Source of the DNA: an uncultured Spirochaetota bacterium
GTDB taxonomy: Bacteria; Spirochaetota; UBA4802; UBA5550
DNA length: 64,000 nucleotides
NCBI GenBank assembly: GCA_937872225.1
Contig: CALMRZ010000016.1
Location: 179,776-243,775 of the forward strand
Reading direction: 5' to 3'
In this document: in pieces, positions 42,722-52,561 of the stretch
Layout: every line of letters starts with the position of its first letter
How positions within the stretch are numbered: position 1 is the first letter of the stretch
Program-made: the position numbers and the translations under genes
The notes under the pieces: generated by a model
The model's input: only the letters and a program-made list of their open reading frames with translations
What the model was told of the DNA's origin: nothing
Database searches by the model: none

Positions 42722-45106
42722 ATGTTGGAAAAGGAGAGCGCAATTGCAGCCATGAGTGTAATGCAGAGGAAATCCGTCCGGGATCCCGCGCCATCGGGCC
42801 TCGGGAATATCCGCACATCCATCAGGCCGTTCTTCGAGAAGAAAACGTCATTGTCCCTCATAATTGCAGGAATAAGAAGATCAATATCGAAAAAAATCAC
42901 GCTGATCCTGGTTGCGAGCGTCATCTGCGCCGCGGTGGCGGGTTCTTTGGCCCTGGTTTATTCCGAGTATAACGACCTCCTCGCGTCGCTCAAGGAATAC
43001 TCTGCGTACACCATCGCCCGCCTTTCCACAAGCCTTGCCCTTCCCCTCTGGAACGTCGATACCGAACAGATCGATAAGATCATCACCTCGGAATTAAAAA
43101 ACGAGAACATCGCGGCTATCCTCTACAAGGACGCCCATGATAAGGATTATAGCGGCAGGGTCAAACTCGAATCGGGTGCCATTGCCGATTATTCCCTGAC
43201 TGACGATATGGCTCTTGACAAGAGCTTTCTTGTTCTGAAAAAAAACATTGTCGCGGGGGAACAGGAGGTCATCGGAACCGTCAAGCTCCATGTGACGGAC
43301 GCCGGCATGTGGAGCCGTCTCAGGAAAAGGATGGCCCTGATTGTTTTACAGACGGTCATCATCATCGGTGTCATCGTTTTTATATTATCCAGATTGTTTG
43401 ACAGGTATTTCATACATAAAATCATTGCAATCAATGACGGGATAGGGGAAATTGAAAAGGGGAATTATCTGGTGAACCTTAAGGTTGACGGAACCGACGA
43501 GCTCTCCAATATAGCCCTTAACATCCAGGCGATGAGCGAGACGATATATGCGCGGCAGCGCGATCTCGTCAAGCTGCAGAGCTTTCTTTCAAACATCATT
43601 GAATCGATGCCTTCCATCCTCATCTCGCTCAATAAAGCGGGAGAGGTGATACAGTGGAATGCGGCGGCGGAGAGGATGTTCAAGATAACCTCGAATGAAA
43701 TCATGGGAAAAAAATTGTGGGACCTGTTTCCATATTTCAGCAGATATATCGAGGCCTTTGATGCGACAATCGAGACGAACATGCCGAAGATGTTCTCCCG
43801 GGAGATCTACGGCGGCGACGACCCTCGGTGCTACAATGTCTCCCTGTTCCCCCTGGTCGAGAACGGCGACCGCGGCGTTGTCTTCCGGATGGACGATATC
43901 ACCGAGATACAGAAAAAGGACGAGCAGCTCCGGCAGGCGCAGAAGATGGAGCTGGTGGGCACCCTCTCGGGCGGGCTTGCCCATGATTTCAACAACGTCC
44001 TGGGCGGCATCATGGGAGTCACCTCCCTCATGCAGCACCACCTGAAGCGTGACGGGCATATCGGCAGCGAAGAGCTGGCGTCGTTTCTCGACATGATCGA
44101 TGAGGCGACGCGGCGGGCCGCGGACATCGTCCAGCAGCTTCTCGTCATTTCGCGGAAACAGGAGATCAATTTTGCCCCGGTGGACCTTAACGGATCCCTG
44201 CGGCATGTGATAAAAATCTGCACCAATACGTTTGATAAATGCGTTGAAATCGTGCCCGTTTTTCATGACAAGCCGGCAATGATACACGCCGACCAGGGGC
44301 AGATAGAACAGGTCCTGCTCAACATCCTCGTCAACGGGTATCACGCCATGACGATCATGAAAACCGGGGAAGAAGCGCCGGGCGGGAAATTATTTATATC
44401 GATCGATCGGATAGAATCCGACAGGCATTTTTGCGGCTCGCATCCGGAGGCGGAGGAAGGCCGCGATTACTGGATCACCACCATCCGCGATACCGGCGTT
44501 GGCATGGATCCGAAAATCATCTCAAAGATATTTGATCCGTTTTACACGACAAAAACAAAGGACAAGGGAACCGGCCTCGGCCTGGCCATGGTGTACAATA
44601 TAACCGTCCAGCACGGCGGGTTCGTGGACGTGTATTCGGAAAAGGGACACGGGACCACCTTCAACATGTATCTGCCGGTTCTGAAAGACAGCATGGCCCA
44701 GGAAAAAACGGCGGTTACGGAGGACGTCAGAAAAGGGAGCGGGCTCATTCTGGTCATTGATGACGAACGTATCATCAGGGAGACCGCCCGGGCTATTCTG
44801 GAGGAATGCGGCTATTCGGTCGTGCTGGCCAATGACGGAGAGGAGGGTCTTGCCCTATACCAAGCCCGGAAAAATGAGATCAAGGCGGTCGTCCTTGATC
44901 TCATCATGCCGAAAATGTCCGGTAAAGAAGTGTACCGGAAGCTGAAAGATATCGATCCCGGGGTACGGGTCCTCCTCGTATCGGGATTCCGGCAGGATGA
45001 GCGGGTTGACGACCTGCTGAGAAAAGGCGTCGATGATTTTGTCCAGAAACCATACACTTTGAAAAAATTGTCGAACTCGATCTACAAGGTGGTGAACAGG
45101 CAATGA
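42722..45106 (+). CDS. Membrane hybrid histidine kinase (sensor, HAMP, PAS, HisKA, HATPase, receiver)
   Basis: 794 residues. Membrane helices at about 58-80 and 201-223 flank a ~120-residue sensor domain. A HAMP-like segment (NDGIGEIEKGNYLVNLKVDG) and a PAS domain (about 280-395, MPSILISLNKAGEVIQWNAAAERMF) follow. The phosphoacceptor His is near 420 in GGLAHDFNNVLGG; ATPase boxes are RDTGVGMD and GTGLGLAMVYN. The receiver has its Asp near 726 (VVLDLIMP) and Lys in VQKPY. No ribosome site is clear at ATG 42722. The stop overlaps the start of a periplasmic-binding lipoprotein gene (ATGA), which suggests the two work together. Confidence 0.9.
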   Translation: MLEKESAIAAMSVMQRKSVRDPAPSGLGNIRTSIRPFFEKKTSLSLIIAGIRRSISKKITLILVASVICAAVAGSLALVYSEYNDLLASLKEYSAYTIARLSTSLALPLWNVDTEQIDKIITSELKNENIAAILYKDAHDKDYSGRVKLESGAIADYSLTDDMALDKSFLVLKKNIVAGEQEVIGTVKLHVTDAGMWSRLRKRMALIVLQTVIIIGVIVFILSRLFDRYFIHKIIAINDGIGEIEKGNYLVNLKVDGTDELSNIALNIQAMSETIYARQRDLVKLQSFLSNIIESMPSILISLNKAGEVIQWNAAAERMFKITSNEIMGKKLWDLFPYFSRYIEAFDATIETNMPKMFSREIYGGDDPRCYNVSLFPLVENGDRGVVFRMDDITEIQKKDEQLRQAQKMELVGTLSGGLAHDFNNVLGGIMGVTSLMQHHLKRDGHIGSEELASFLDMIDEATRRAADIVQQLLVISRKQEINFAPVDLNGSLRHVIKICTNTFDKCVEIVPVFHDKPAMIHADQGQIEQVLLNILVNGYHAMTIMKTGEEAPGGKLFISIDRIESDRHFCGSHPEAEEGRDYWITTIRDTGVGMDPKIISKIFDPFYTTKTKDKGTGLGLAMVYNITVQHGGFVDVYSEKGHGTTFNMYLPVLKDSMAQEKTAVTEDVRKGSGLILVIDDERIIRETARAILEECGYSVVLANDGEEGLALYQARKNEIKAVVLDLIMPKMSGKEVYRKLKDIDPGVRVLLVSGFRQDERVDDLLRKGVDDFVQKPYTLKKLSNSIYKVVNRQ

Positions 45107-45939
45107 AAAAAAGATATTTCTGCGCGGCTGCAGCCATCGTTATCTGTGCGTCATTCTTCTCATGTACCGAACAGAGCGGTGATCGGGACAAGAAAAGCGT
45201 TGAAAAGAAACAACAGGCGGATGCCGATACGGGGAAAAAGCTCGTGATACGGTGCGATCTGTGGCCCCCCTATAATGACAGGCCCGATGCCCCTCTGTCC
45301 GGCTCATTCATCGAGATACTAAAGGCCATCTTCGAGAAGGAGGGATATACGATTGACTATGAGCTGATGCCCTACAACAGGTCGCTGCAGGGAGTCAGGG
45401 ACGGTACCTTCGATGCCACGCTGGGAACGGTTAAAAGCGAGGCGCCCGACCTTGTCTTTCCCGAGGAGCCGATTGGGAAAGAAACCAATGCATTTTTCGT
45501 AAAACGGGGCACCACCTGGCGCTATACGGGCGTTTCTTCATTGGAGAGGATAAAGATAGGCGTCATCGACGGATACAACTATGATCCGGCCGTTGACGAG
45601 TATATCAAACGGAACAGGAATTCCTTGAAGGTCCAGGTCATGGTCGGGGACAGGCCGGTGGAGAAAAACATAAAGAAATTGCTCCTGGGAAGGTTTGACG
45701 CCGTCCTGGAAACAGTGGACGTCATGAACTGGACACTCTCGATGATGAACATAGGACCTGATAAAGTCGTCGAAGCGGGAAGAATACCGACACAATTATT
45801 TATGTATGTGGCCTTTTCCCCAAAAAGAAAATCGTCGCTGGAACATGTGCGCATCTTTGACCGCGGCATCCGCGACCTGAGATATTCCGGAAAATTGAAA
45901 ACTATTCTGCAGAGGTATTCTCAGGCGGACTGGAAATAG
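45103..45939 (+). CDS. Extracellular solute-binding lipoprotein, family 3, coupled to the kinase
   Basis: 278 residues with a lipoprotein signal ending in ASFFSC. The mature part follows the amino-acid-binding (SBP family 3) pattern: LVIRCDLWPPYND (about residues 46-58), PLSGSFIEILKAIFEKEGYTIDYELMPYNRSLQGVRDGTFDATLGT. It is translationally coupled to the hybrid kinase through ATGA and has no transporter genes beside it, so a sensing role through the kinase is likelier than uptake. The ligand is unknown; similar proteins bind amino acids or small organic acids. Confidence 0.83.
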   Translation: MKKRYFCAAAAIVICASFFSCTEQSGDRDKKSVEKKQQADADTGKKLVIRCDLWPPYNDRPDAPLSGSFIEILKAIFEKEGYTIDYELMPYNRSLQGVRDGTFDATLGTVKSEAPDLVFPEEPIGKETNAFFVKRGTTWRYTGVSSLERIKIGVIDGYNYDPAVDEYIKRNRNSLKVQVMVGDRPVEKNIKKLLLGRFDAVLETVDVMNWTLSMMNIGPDKVVEAGRIPTQLFMYVAFSPKRKSSLEHVRIFDRGIRDLRYSGKLKTILQRYSQADWK

Positions 45940-46414
45940 CCGGCCCATGCCCTGCCGTCTCGGGAATGGTTTTCAAGATACCCCTGGCGAAATCAGTTTC
46001 CGCTTATGGTACGTGGCCTTTTTTCCTTCATCCCCCTTCTCACTTGTCGGCGATAATGCACCTGCCAATGACCCGGATTAAGTCTATTATCTAGGTTTTA
46101 TTACCTCATCGGGTCCGTTTAAAGCGGCACTATGCTTTTCGTCACTGAGATGACTTTTTTTATTGCTTGAAAAACGCACGAAAAATACTGTGCATTATCG
46201 CCTGTGAGCTGAGTGATGTCGACGTTCGCAAATAGATATATGCGAAACGAAGGGGGCCGGTGAGGTGGCAGGGTGCTGTCAAGATTGCGCTAATTGTATT
46301 GACAAAAAAATATTTCATAGTAACGTATAACCTCGCTCCGGAAAACATCGTGGCGCGCTTTGCGCCGCCCCCCGGAGGGTTCTTATCAAAATTATACGTA
46401 ATCGGGTACCAAGG
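45940..46414. other. Long intergenic region before lon, with a perfect 13-base inverted repeat
   Basis: 475 bases with no gene called. GGCGATAATGCAC (46049-46061) is the exact reverse complement of 46190-46202, enclosing 128 bases, a 154-base unit like a small non-autonomous element. TTGACA at 46299-46304 may belong to the lon promoter, but TATAAC (46326-46331) is 21 bases away, longer than normal. A CTTGAAA at 46166 resembles a heat-shock -35 box without a matching -10. Confidence 0.45.
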
Positions 46415-48811
46415 ATGGATACTACCAATAACTCCAGCAACGGCAACAACGGCGGCGCAAATGGTTCCGGTCAGCTGATAATCGCGAAGGAGATCCTGCC
46501 GGAAGTGCTCCACGTGATACCCATATCGCACCGGCCAATTTTTCCCGGGATGATGATCCCCATCGTCCTGACCGGCGACTTTATGATCGACACGGCCAAT
46601 AAGATACTCGAAGCCGACGCCAAGATCGGCGGCGTGGTGCTGGCCCGGGAACTGCGCGAGGGGACGCCGAAATCAGAAGACATGTACACCGTCGGCGTCG
46701 CCGTCAAGGTGCTCCGGGTGACGCCCATCGACGAAAAAACCATACAGATGATGATCAACGCCCTGGGCCGCTTCACCATGAAGAGGGTGATACAGGACGG
46801 TCCCCTGATCCAGTGGCAGGTGGACCACCATATCGAGGAGGATTACTCCGGGTCCGAGGTGATGAAGGCCTATTCAAAGGCGATCATCTCGTCGGTCAAG
46901 GACCTCATCAAGTCCAACTCCCTCTTCCAGGAGGAACTGAAGCTCTTCCTGAACCGCTTCACCGTGGAAGACCCGGGCAAGCTGGCCGATTTCGTCGCCT
47001 CCATGACATCGGCCGACGCGGCCGAGGTGCAGGAGATACTGGAGACCTTCGACGTGCGCAAGCGCGTTGAGAAGGTACTGGTGCTCATGAAAAAGGAGAT
47101 CGAGCTTTCGAAGCTGCAGGAGAAGATCACCAAGCAGATCGAACAGCGCATATCGAAGCAGCAGAAGGAGTTTTTTCTTAAAGAACAGCTCAAGGAGATC
47201 AAGAAGGAGCTGGGCCTTGAAAAGGACGAGAAGACCACGGAGATCGAGCAGTTCGAGGAACGGATCAAGAAGCTGAAGCTCACCGAGGAGGCGGCCAAGA
47301 AGATCGACGAGGAGATGAACAAACTGAAGCTCCTGGAGCCCCACTCGGCCGAGTACGGGGTCGCCCGCAACTACCTCGACTGGCTCACCACGATCCCCTG
47401 GGGCGTGTACTCCACCGACAACTACGACATCAAGAAGGCGAAGAAGATACTCGACCGGGACCACTACGGCCTCGACGACATCAAGGACCGCATCCTGGAG
47501 TTCATCAGCACCGGCAAGATGAAGGGGAACATCACCGGCTCCATCATCTGCTTCGTGGGCCCTCCGGGTGTGGGCAAGACCTCCATCGGCAAGTCCGTGG
47601 CCGAGGCCCTGAACCGCAAGTTCTTCCGCTTTTCCCTGGGGGGGATGCGGGACGAGGCCGAGATCAAGGGCCACCGCCGCACCTACATCGGCGCCATGCC
47701 GGGCAAGATCATCCAGAGCCTGAAGACCGTGGGGGTCGCGAACCCCGTCATCATGCTCGACGAAATCGACAAGATCGGGGCGAGCTTCCAGGGCGATCCG
47801 GCGTCGGCCCTCCTCGAGGTGCTCGACCCGGAGCAGAACTCGAACTTCCTGGACCACTATATCGACCTCCGCTTCGACCTGTCCAACATCCTCTTCATCG
47901 CCACGGCGAACCAGATGGACACCATCCCGGCGCCGCTCCTCGATCGGATGGAGGTGATGAAGCTCTCCGGCTACATCATGGAGGAGAAGGTGCAGATAGC
48001 CACGCGCTACCTGGTGCCGAAGCAGTTGAAGGAGCACGGCCTGAAGAAGGGCGACGTGGACATCGACAAGGCTTGCCTCCGCATGATCATCAACGGCTAT
48101 GCCCGGGAGGCGGGGGTCCGGAGCCTGGAGAACAACATCAAGCGGATCATGCGGAAGTCGACCAGGCGCTTCGCCGAGGGCGACACGAAGAAGATAAAAG
48201 TCACGACCAAGAACCTTCCCGATTTCCTGGGCAACCCGCGCTTCACCGACGAGTCGCTCTACGACAAGAGGATGGCCGGCGTGGTCATGGGCCTCGCCTG
48301 GACCAGCATGGGCGGCGCGACCCTCTACATCGAGGCGACGGCGGTGCCGTCGAAGAACAAGGGCTTCAAGCAGACGGGCCAGCTGGGCGACGTGATGAAA
48401 GAGTCGTCGGAGATCGCCTACACCTACGTGAGCTCCCGGATCAGGGAGTACGGCATAGCGGAGAATTTCTTCAACGAGAACATGATCCACCTCCACGTGC
48501 CCGCCGGGGCCACGCCCAAGGACGGCCCTTCGGCCGGCATCACCATGGCCACGGCGCTCTATTCCCTGGCGAAAAACAGGCCCATCAAGCTCCACATCGC
48601 CATGACCGGGGAGCTCACCATTACCGGCAAGGTGCTCCCCATCGGCGGCGTGAAGGAGAAGACCATTGCCGCCAAGCGGGCCGGGGTCAAGACCATTATC
48701 TTCCCCTTCGAGAACAAGAAGGACTACGACGAGCTGCCGAAGTACATCGTGAAGGGCCTAAAGGCGCACTTCGTGAACTACTTCGACGAGGTGCTGAAGA
48801 TCGTGTTCTGA
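46415..48811 (+). CDS. lon: ATP-dependent Lon protease
   Basis: 798 residues. The N-terminal substrate domain (about 30-230: EVLHVIPISHRPIFPGMMIPIV) leads through a coiled coil to the AAA+ ATPase: Walker A GPPGVGKTSIGKS (about 383-395) and Walker B MLDEIDKIG (about 447-455). The protease domain has the Ser in KDGPSAGITMATAL (about 703-716) and the Lys in GGVKEKTIAAKRAG (about 743-756), the Ser-Lys dyad. It degrades misfolded and regulatory proteins in the cytosol. The Asn/Gly-rich N-terminus (NNSSNGNNGGANGSG) is unusual but not harmful. A terminator follows. Confidence 0.97.
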   Translation: MDTTNNSSNGNNGGANGSGQLIIAKEILPEVLHVIPISHRPIFPGMMIPIVLTGDFMIDTANKILEADAKIGGVVLARELREGTPKSEDMYTVGVAVKVLRVTPIDEKTIQMMINALGRFTMKRVIQDGPLIQWQVDHHIEEDYSGSEVMKAYSKAIISSVKDLIKSNSLFQEELKLFLNRFTVEDPGKLADFVASMTSADAAEVQEILETFDVRKRVEKVLVLMKKEIELSKLQEKITKQIEQRISKQQKEFFLKEQLKEIKKELGLEKDEKTTEIEQFEERIKKLKLTEEAAKKIDEEMNKLKLLEPHSAEYGVARNYLDWLTTIPWGVYSTDNYDIKKAKKILDRDHYGLDDIKDRILEFISTGKMKGNITGSIICFVGPPGVGKTSIGKSVAEALNRKFFRFSLGGMRDEAEIKGHRRTYIGAMPGKIIQSLKTVGVANPVIMLDEIDKIGASFQGDPASALLEVLDPEQNSNFLDHYIDLRFDLSNILFIATANQMDTIPAPLLDRMEVMKLSGYIMEEKVQIATRYLVPKQLKEHGLKKGDVDIDKACLRMIINGYAREAGVRSLENNIKRIMRKSTRRFAEGDTKKIKVTTKNLPDFLGNPRFTDESLYDKRMAGVVMGLAWTSMGGATLYIEATAVPSKNKGFKQTGQLGDVMKESSEIAYTYVSSRIREYGIAENFFNENMIHLHVPAGATPKDGPSAGITMATALYSLAKNRPIKLHIAMTGELTITGKVLPIGGVKEKTIAAKRAGVKTIIFPFENKKDYDELPKYIVKGLKAHFVNYFDEVLKIVF

Positions 48812-48843
48812 TGGCTGATTGATTATGACGGAGTATGAAGAAG

Positions 48844-48872
48844 GCGCGGTCAAAAGACCGTGCTTTTTTTTC
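48844..48872 (+). terminator. Rho-independent terminator after lon
   Basis: GCGCGGTC (48844-48851) pairs with GACCGTGC (48856-48863) with one G-U pair, loop AAAA, then nine Ts. It lies between convergent genes. Confidence 0.85.
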
Positions 48873-48880
48873 GCGATGGA

Positions 48881-50281
48881 TTATTCCGCCCCGTCCCAGC
48901 AGTAGGTGCAGACCTTTTCTTTGGGAACGCCGATGGCCTTGATGAGGTCGTCCAGCTGCTGGTACTGGAGTGTCGTGAGACCCAGGCGGAGGCGGATCCG
49001 CTCCACCATGGCGGTGTACCGTTCGCCCGTGCCGGAGGCGTATTCCTCGAGATGTGCCTCGTCGCTCCCTTCCAGCTCCTTGATGGCCAGGCGTCCCGCC
49101 AGGTCCAGGGCCGACCGTGACCGCGAAAAGTTCAGGAACTTGCACCCATAGACCAGGGGCGGGCAGGCGGGGCGCATGTGCACTTCTTTGGCGCCGTAAT
49201 CGTAAAGCCTCTGTATGGTGTCCTTGAGCTGGGTGCCGCGGACAATCGAATCGTCGCTGAAGAGGATCCGCTTCCCCTGTATCAGCTCCCGCACCGGTAT
49301 CAGTTTCATCTTCGCCACCAGGTCCCGGATCGACTGGTCCTGGGGCATGAAGCTCCGGGGCCAGGTGGGCGTGTACTTTACGAAGGGGCGCTGATACGGC
49401 TTTTTCGACTCGTTGGCGTACCCGATGGCGTGGGCCACGCCGGAATCGGGAATGCCGGCCACCACGTCGATGGGGGTCGTATCGTTTTTCGCCAGGGCCG
49501 CGCCGCAGCGGTTCCGGACCGCCTCGACGTTGATGTTCTCGTAACAGGACGGGGGATACCCGTAATAGACCCAGAGGAAGGCGCAGATCTGCATCCTGCT
49601 TCCCTGCTCTTTGACCGTCTTGATGCCGTCTTCTGTTATAAGGACGATTTCCCCCGGCCCCAGGTATTTCATGGTCTCATAATTCAGGTTGGGGAAGGAG
49701 CAGGTCTCGAAGGCCGCGGCATAGGCCCCCGGTTTTTTGCCTATGACGATAGGGGTGCGTCCCAGGCGGTCGCGGGCCGCGTAGATACCGTGATGGGTCA
49801 GCAGCAGGATGGAGCAGGAGCCTTCGATGGATTCCTGGACGCGGGTGATCCCGTCCACGAAATTCGCCTCCTGGTTAATGAGGGTGGCCACGAGTTCGGT
49901 CGGATTGATCTCGCCGCCGCTCATCTCTGAGAAATGCGTGGTGCGTTTCCCGAAGGCGGCCTTTATCAGTTCTTCGAAATTCTTGATGACGCCGACCGTG
50001 ACAATGGCATAGGCGCCGAGGTGCGAATTGATGATCAGCGGCTGGTCCTCGTAATCGCTGATGACCCCGATCCCCTTGCGTCCCCTGAACTTCGGGAGGT
50101 CGTCGTCGAATTTTGAGCGGAACGGCGCGTTGGAAATGTCATGGATGCTGCGCTTGAAGCCGTTCTCGCCCAAAACCGCCATGCCCCCCCGCTTGGTGCC
50201 GAGGTGGGAATGGTAATCGGTCCCGAAAAAAACGTCATTCACGCAGTCTTCTTTGGAAACAACGCCGAAAAATCCGCCCAT
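48881..50281 (-). CDS. Amidophosphoribosyltransferase-like protein without the N-terminal nucleophile Cys
   Basis: 466 residues from ATG 50281 (GGGAGTA upstream). The protein begins MGGFFGVVSKEDC. PurF enzymes mature to an N-terminal Cys (CG...G) that releases ammonia from glutamine; here the position is Gly, so the glutaminase should be dead. The phosphoribosyltransferase half is intact: VVAGIPDSGVAHAIGYAN and the PRPP loop ILFSDDSIVRGTQL (about residues 341-354). Cysteines in RPACPP, GCKFLN and CTYCW at the end fit an iron-sulfur type PurF. Such Cys-less PurF-like proteins are known in Bacteroidetes and relatives. Function is uncertain. Confidence 0.85.
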   Translation of the reverse strand: MGGFFGVVSKEDCVNDVFFGTDYHSHLGTKRGGMAVLGENGFKRSIHDISNAPFRSKFDDDLPKFRGRKGIGVISDYEDQPLIINSHLGAYAIVTVGVIKNFEELIKAAFGKRTTHFSEMSGGEINPTELVATLINQEANFVDGITRVQESIEGSCSILLLTHHGIYAARDRLGRTPIVIGKKPGAYAAAFETCSFPNLNYETMKYLGPGEIVLITEDGIKTVKEQGSRMQICAFLWVYYGYPPSCYENINVEAVRNRCGAALAKNDTTPIDVVAGIPDSGVAHAIGYANESKKPYQRPFVKYTPTWPRSFMPQDQSIRDLVAKMKLIPVRELIQGKRILFSDDSIVRGTQLKDTIQRLYDYGAKEVHMRPACPPLVYGCKFLNFSRSRSALDLAGRLAIKELEGSDEAHLEEYASGTGERYTAMVERIRLRLGLTTLQYQQLDDLIKAIGVPKEKVCTYCWDGAE

Positions 50282-50445
50282 ATGAGTACTCCCATGAAAT
50301 ATGATGAACAGCGGTGACACGGTCCATTGAACGGCATCCCCGTACAGTTCCTGCCGATTCGTTCCCCGTGTAAATAATTATTTTTGTTTTTTTTATGCTC
50401 CCGGATGTTCCGATGTTGCGGATGCCGGCAGATGCGGGGGCATGG

Positions 50446-50470
50446 AAAAGGGGACGCGAAAGCGTCCCCT
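50446..50470 (-). terminator. Rho-independent terminator after the second acyl-CoA ligase
   Basis: On the minus strand GGGGACGC (50469-50462), loop TTTC, GCGTCCCC (50457-50450), then TTTT (50449-50446). Confidence 0.85.
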
Positions 50471-50493
50471 CCGGAACATCCATGCCGGGACGG

Positions 50494-52314
50494 TCATTCT
50501 TTATACATGCCTTCGATGAGATCGCCGTAATTTTTCATGACGACCTTCCGCTTGATCTTGAGGGTGGGCGTGAGCTCGCCGGTCTCCTGGGTGAAAACGC
50601 GGTCGATCAGCTTGAAGTCTTTGATCTGCTCCACGCGTCCCAGGGGCCTGTTCAGCTCGTCCACCGTGTCCTTGAATTTTTTTATCACCTCGGCGTTGGC
50701 GATGAGCTTTTTCGGATCTGTCTCATTGATGTTTTTCGATTTCGCCCACTTGATCAGCTCGGGAAAGCAGGGCACGATCAGGGCCACCAGGTATTTCCTC
50801 TGGTCGCCGATGATGGCGATCTGCTCTATGAGGGGGTGGTTGATGAACATGCCCTCGATCACCTGGGGCGCCACGTTCTTGCCGCCGGCGGTGATGATGA
50901 TGTCCTTCTTCCGGTCGGTAATTTTCAAATAGCCGTCCTCGTCTATCATGCCGATGTCCCCGGTGGCGAACCATCCGTCCTTCGAGAGCACTTCTTTCGT
51001 GTCCTTCGGCTTGTTGTAGTAGCCCTTCATGACCTGCGGGCCGCGGATGAGGATCTCGCCGTCGTCGGCGATCCTGCATTCGGTCTGCGGGAAGGCCGGG
51101 CCGCAGGTGCCCAGCTTGATCGGCTTGAGATGCTTGAAGGTGGTCAGGTGCGTGATCGGCGTGGTCTCGGTGAGGCCGTAGCCCAGGTGTATCTCGACGC
51201 CGATGATCTGGAAAAAGGCGTTGATCTCGTCGGACAGGGGCGCGCCGCCGACGCCGATGGTTATCATGCGGTCGAGCCCCAGGGCCTTGCGGAGCTTCGA
51301 ATATATGAGCGTGTCGAACAGGCGGTATATCGCGCCCGTGGGGAAGGGGATCGCTTTATTGGTAAGGATATAGGGCAGGGCTTTTTTACCCGCGGCCATG
51401 GCGGCGTTGAACAGCGCCTTCTTGCTGGCGGGGGCGTTTCTCAGCTGGCACATGACGCCTTCGTATATTTTCTCCAGGACGCGGGGCACGTATATGGCCA
51501 GGGTGGGCCGTATCGCTTTCAGGTCCTCGACGAGGGTCTCGGCCCCCTTGGTGTAGGCGATGGTGCCTCCCTGGCTGATCGCGGTATTGTAGCCGACCGT
51601 GCGCTCCAGCGCGTGCGACAGGGGAAGGAGCGATACGCAGGTGAACTCCTCCGGGAAGGGATGGTGCTCGGCGAACTGCTTGACGTTGGCCACCAGGTTG
51701 CTGTGAGTGAGCATGACCCCCTTGGGATCCCCGGTGGTGCCGGAGGTGTAGATCAGGGTCGCGGTTTCCCTGATGTCGATTTTTCTCAGACGCCTGTCTA
51801 TTTCCTTCAGGTTGAGGTTCTTGCGGCCGATGGCAAGGGCGTCAGAGAACTTGACCACCATCCTGTCTTTATAGTCGAGATCATCGAAGACGATAATTTC
51901 TTTCAGATTTTTCAGATTCTTCTTTTCTTTAAGAAGATTGTCCACCTGGAACTTTCCCGCGCACATGCAGATCTTTGATCCGGAGTCGTTCAGCACATAG
52001 GCGGCCTCCGGGCCGGAGTTGGTCGGGTACACGGTGACATCGATCCCCCCGATGGACAGCGCGGCCAGATCTGATACGGCCCATTCGGGGCGGTTGCTGG
52101 AATAGATGGCGATTTTGTCTTTGGGCTTGATGCCCTTTGTCAGGAAATAGGACGCCAGTTCGTCGACCTGTCTGCCGATTTCACCGTAGGTGTATTCCTT
52201 CCAGCTTTTGTCCTCTGCGCGGATTTTAACGAAGATCTTTTCGCGGGATTTCTCGACCTGGTTCCTGAACAGGCCGGGAATCGTCGTATCCTTATAGGGT
52301 TTGAACGTGCTCAT
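50494..52314 (-). CDS. Long-chain acyl-CoA synthetase (AMP-forming)
   Basis: 606 residues. TLIYTSGTTGDPKGVMLTHSNL (about residues 192-213), YGLTETTPITHL (about 374-385) and FATGDIGMIDEDGYLKITDRKKD (about 444-466) are the adenylate-forming motifs. It converts free long-chain fatty acid, ATP and CoA to acyl-CoA. The C-terminus ends IEGMYKE. It is monocistronic, with a terminator after it and an AT-rich region in front (52315-52561). Together with the ligase at 31.7 kb it gives the cell at least two such enzymes. Confidence 0.93.
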   Translation of the reverse strand: MSTFKPYKDTTIPGLFRNQVEKSREKIFVKIRAEDKSWKEYTYGEIGRQVDELASYFLTKGIKPKDKIAIYSSNRPEWAVSDLAALSIGGIDVTVYPTNSGPEAAYVLNDSGSKICMCAGKFQVDNLLKEKKNLKNLKEIIVFDDLDYKDRMVVKFSDALAIGRKNLNLKEIDRRLRKIDIRETATLIYTSGTTGDPKGVMLTHSNLVANVKQFAEHHPFPEEFTCVSLLPLSHALERTVGYNTAISQGGTIAYTKGAETLVEDLKAIRPTLAIYVPRVLEKIYEGVMCQLRNAPASKKALFNAAMAAGKKALPYILTNKAIPFPTGAIYRLFDTLIYSKLRKALGLDRMITIGVGGAPLSDEINAFFQIIGVEIHLGYGLTETTPITHLTTFKHLKPIKLGTCGPAFPQTECRIADDGEILIRGPQVMKGYYNKPKDTKEVLSKDGWFATGDIGMIDEDGYLKITDRKKDIIITAGGKNVAPQVIEGMFINHPLIEQIAIIGDQRKYLVALIVPCFPELIKWAKSKNINETDPKKLIANAEVIKKFKDTVDELNRPLGRVEQIKDFKLIDRVFTQETGELTPTLKIKRKVVMKNYGDLIEGMYKE

Positions 52315-52561
52315 AGTAATCCTCCCATCATGACGCTTGTCCCGGCTTCTGGGAACTGACTAGAGAAAAAACCAGTACGAGCGGCATTCATCGATTAATA
52401 ATCAAATTCTGAAAGGCGGGCCCCTGTTGTCAACAAAACTAATTATTTTTTAATTAAATAACTATATAATTATTTATATATAAAATATGGTATAAAAGTT
52501 CAGTAAAATTAGAACTTAAAGGGAGATAACATTTATAACAGGGTGCGAGCCCTGGGGGGAA

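Noticed and set aside
46160..46200. Heat-shock (sigma-32) promoter for lon from CTTGAAA
   Set aside because: No CCCCAT-type -10 box lies at the right distance.
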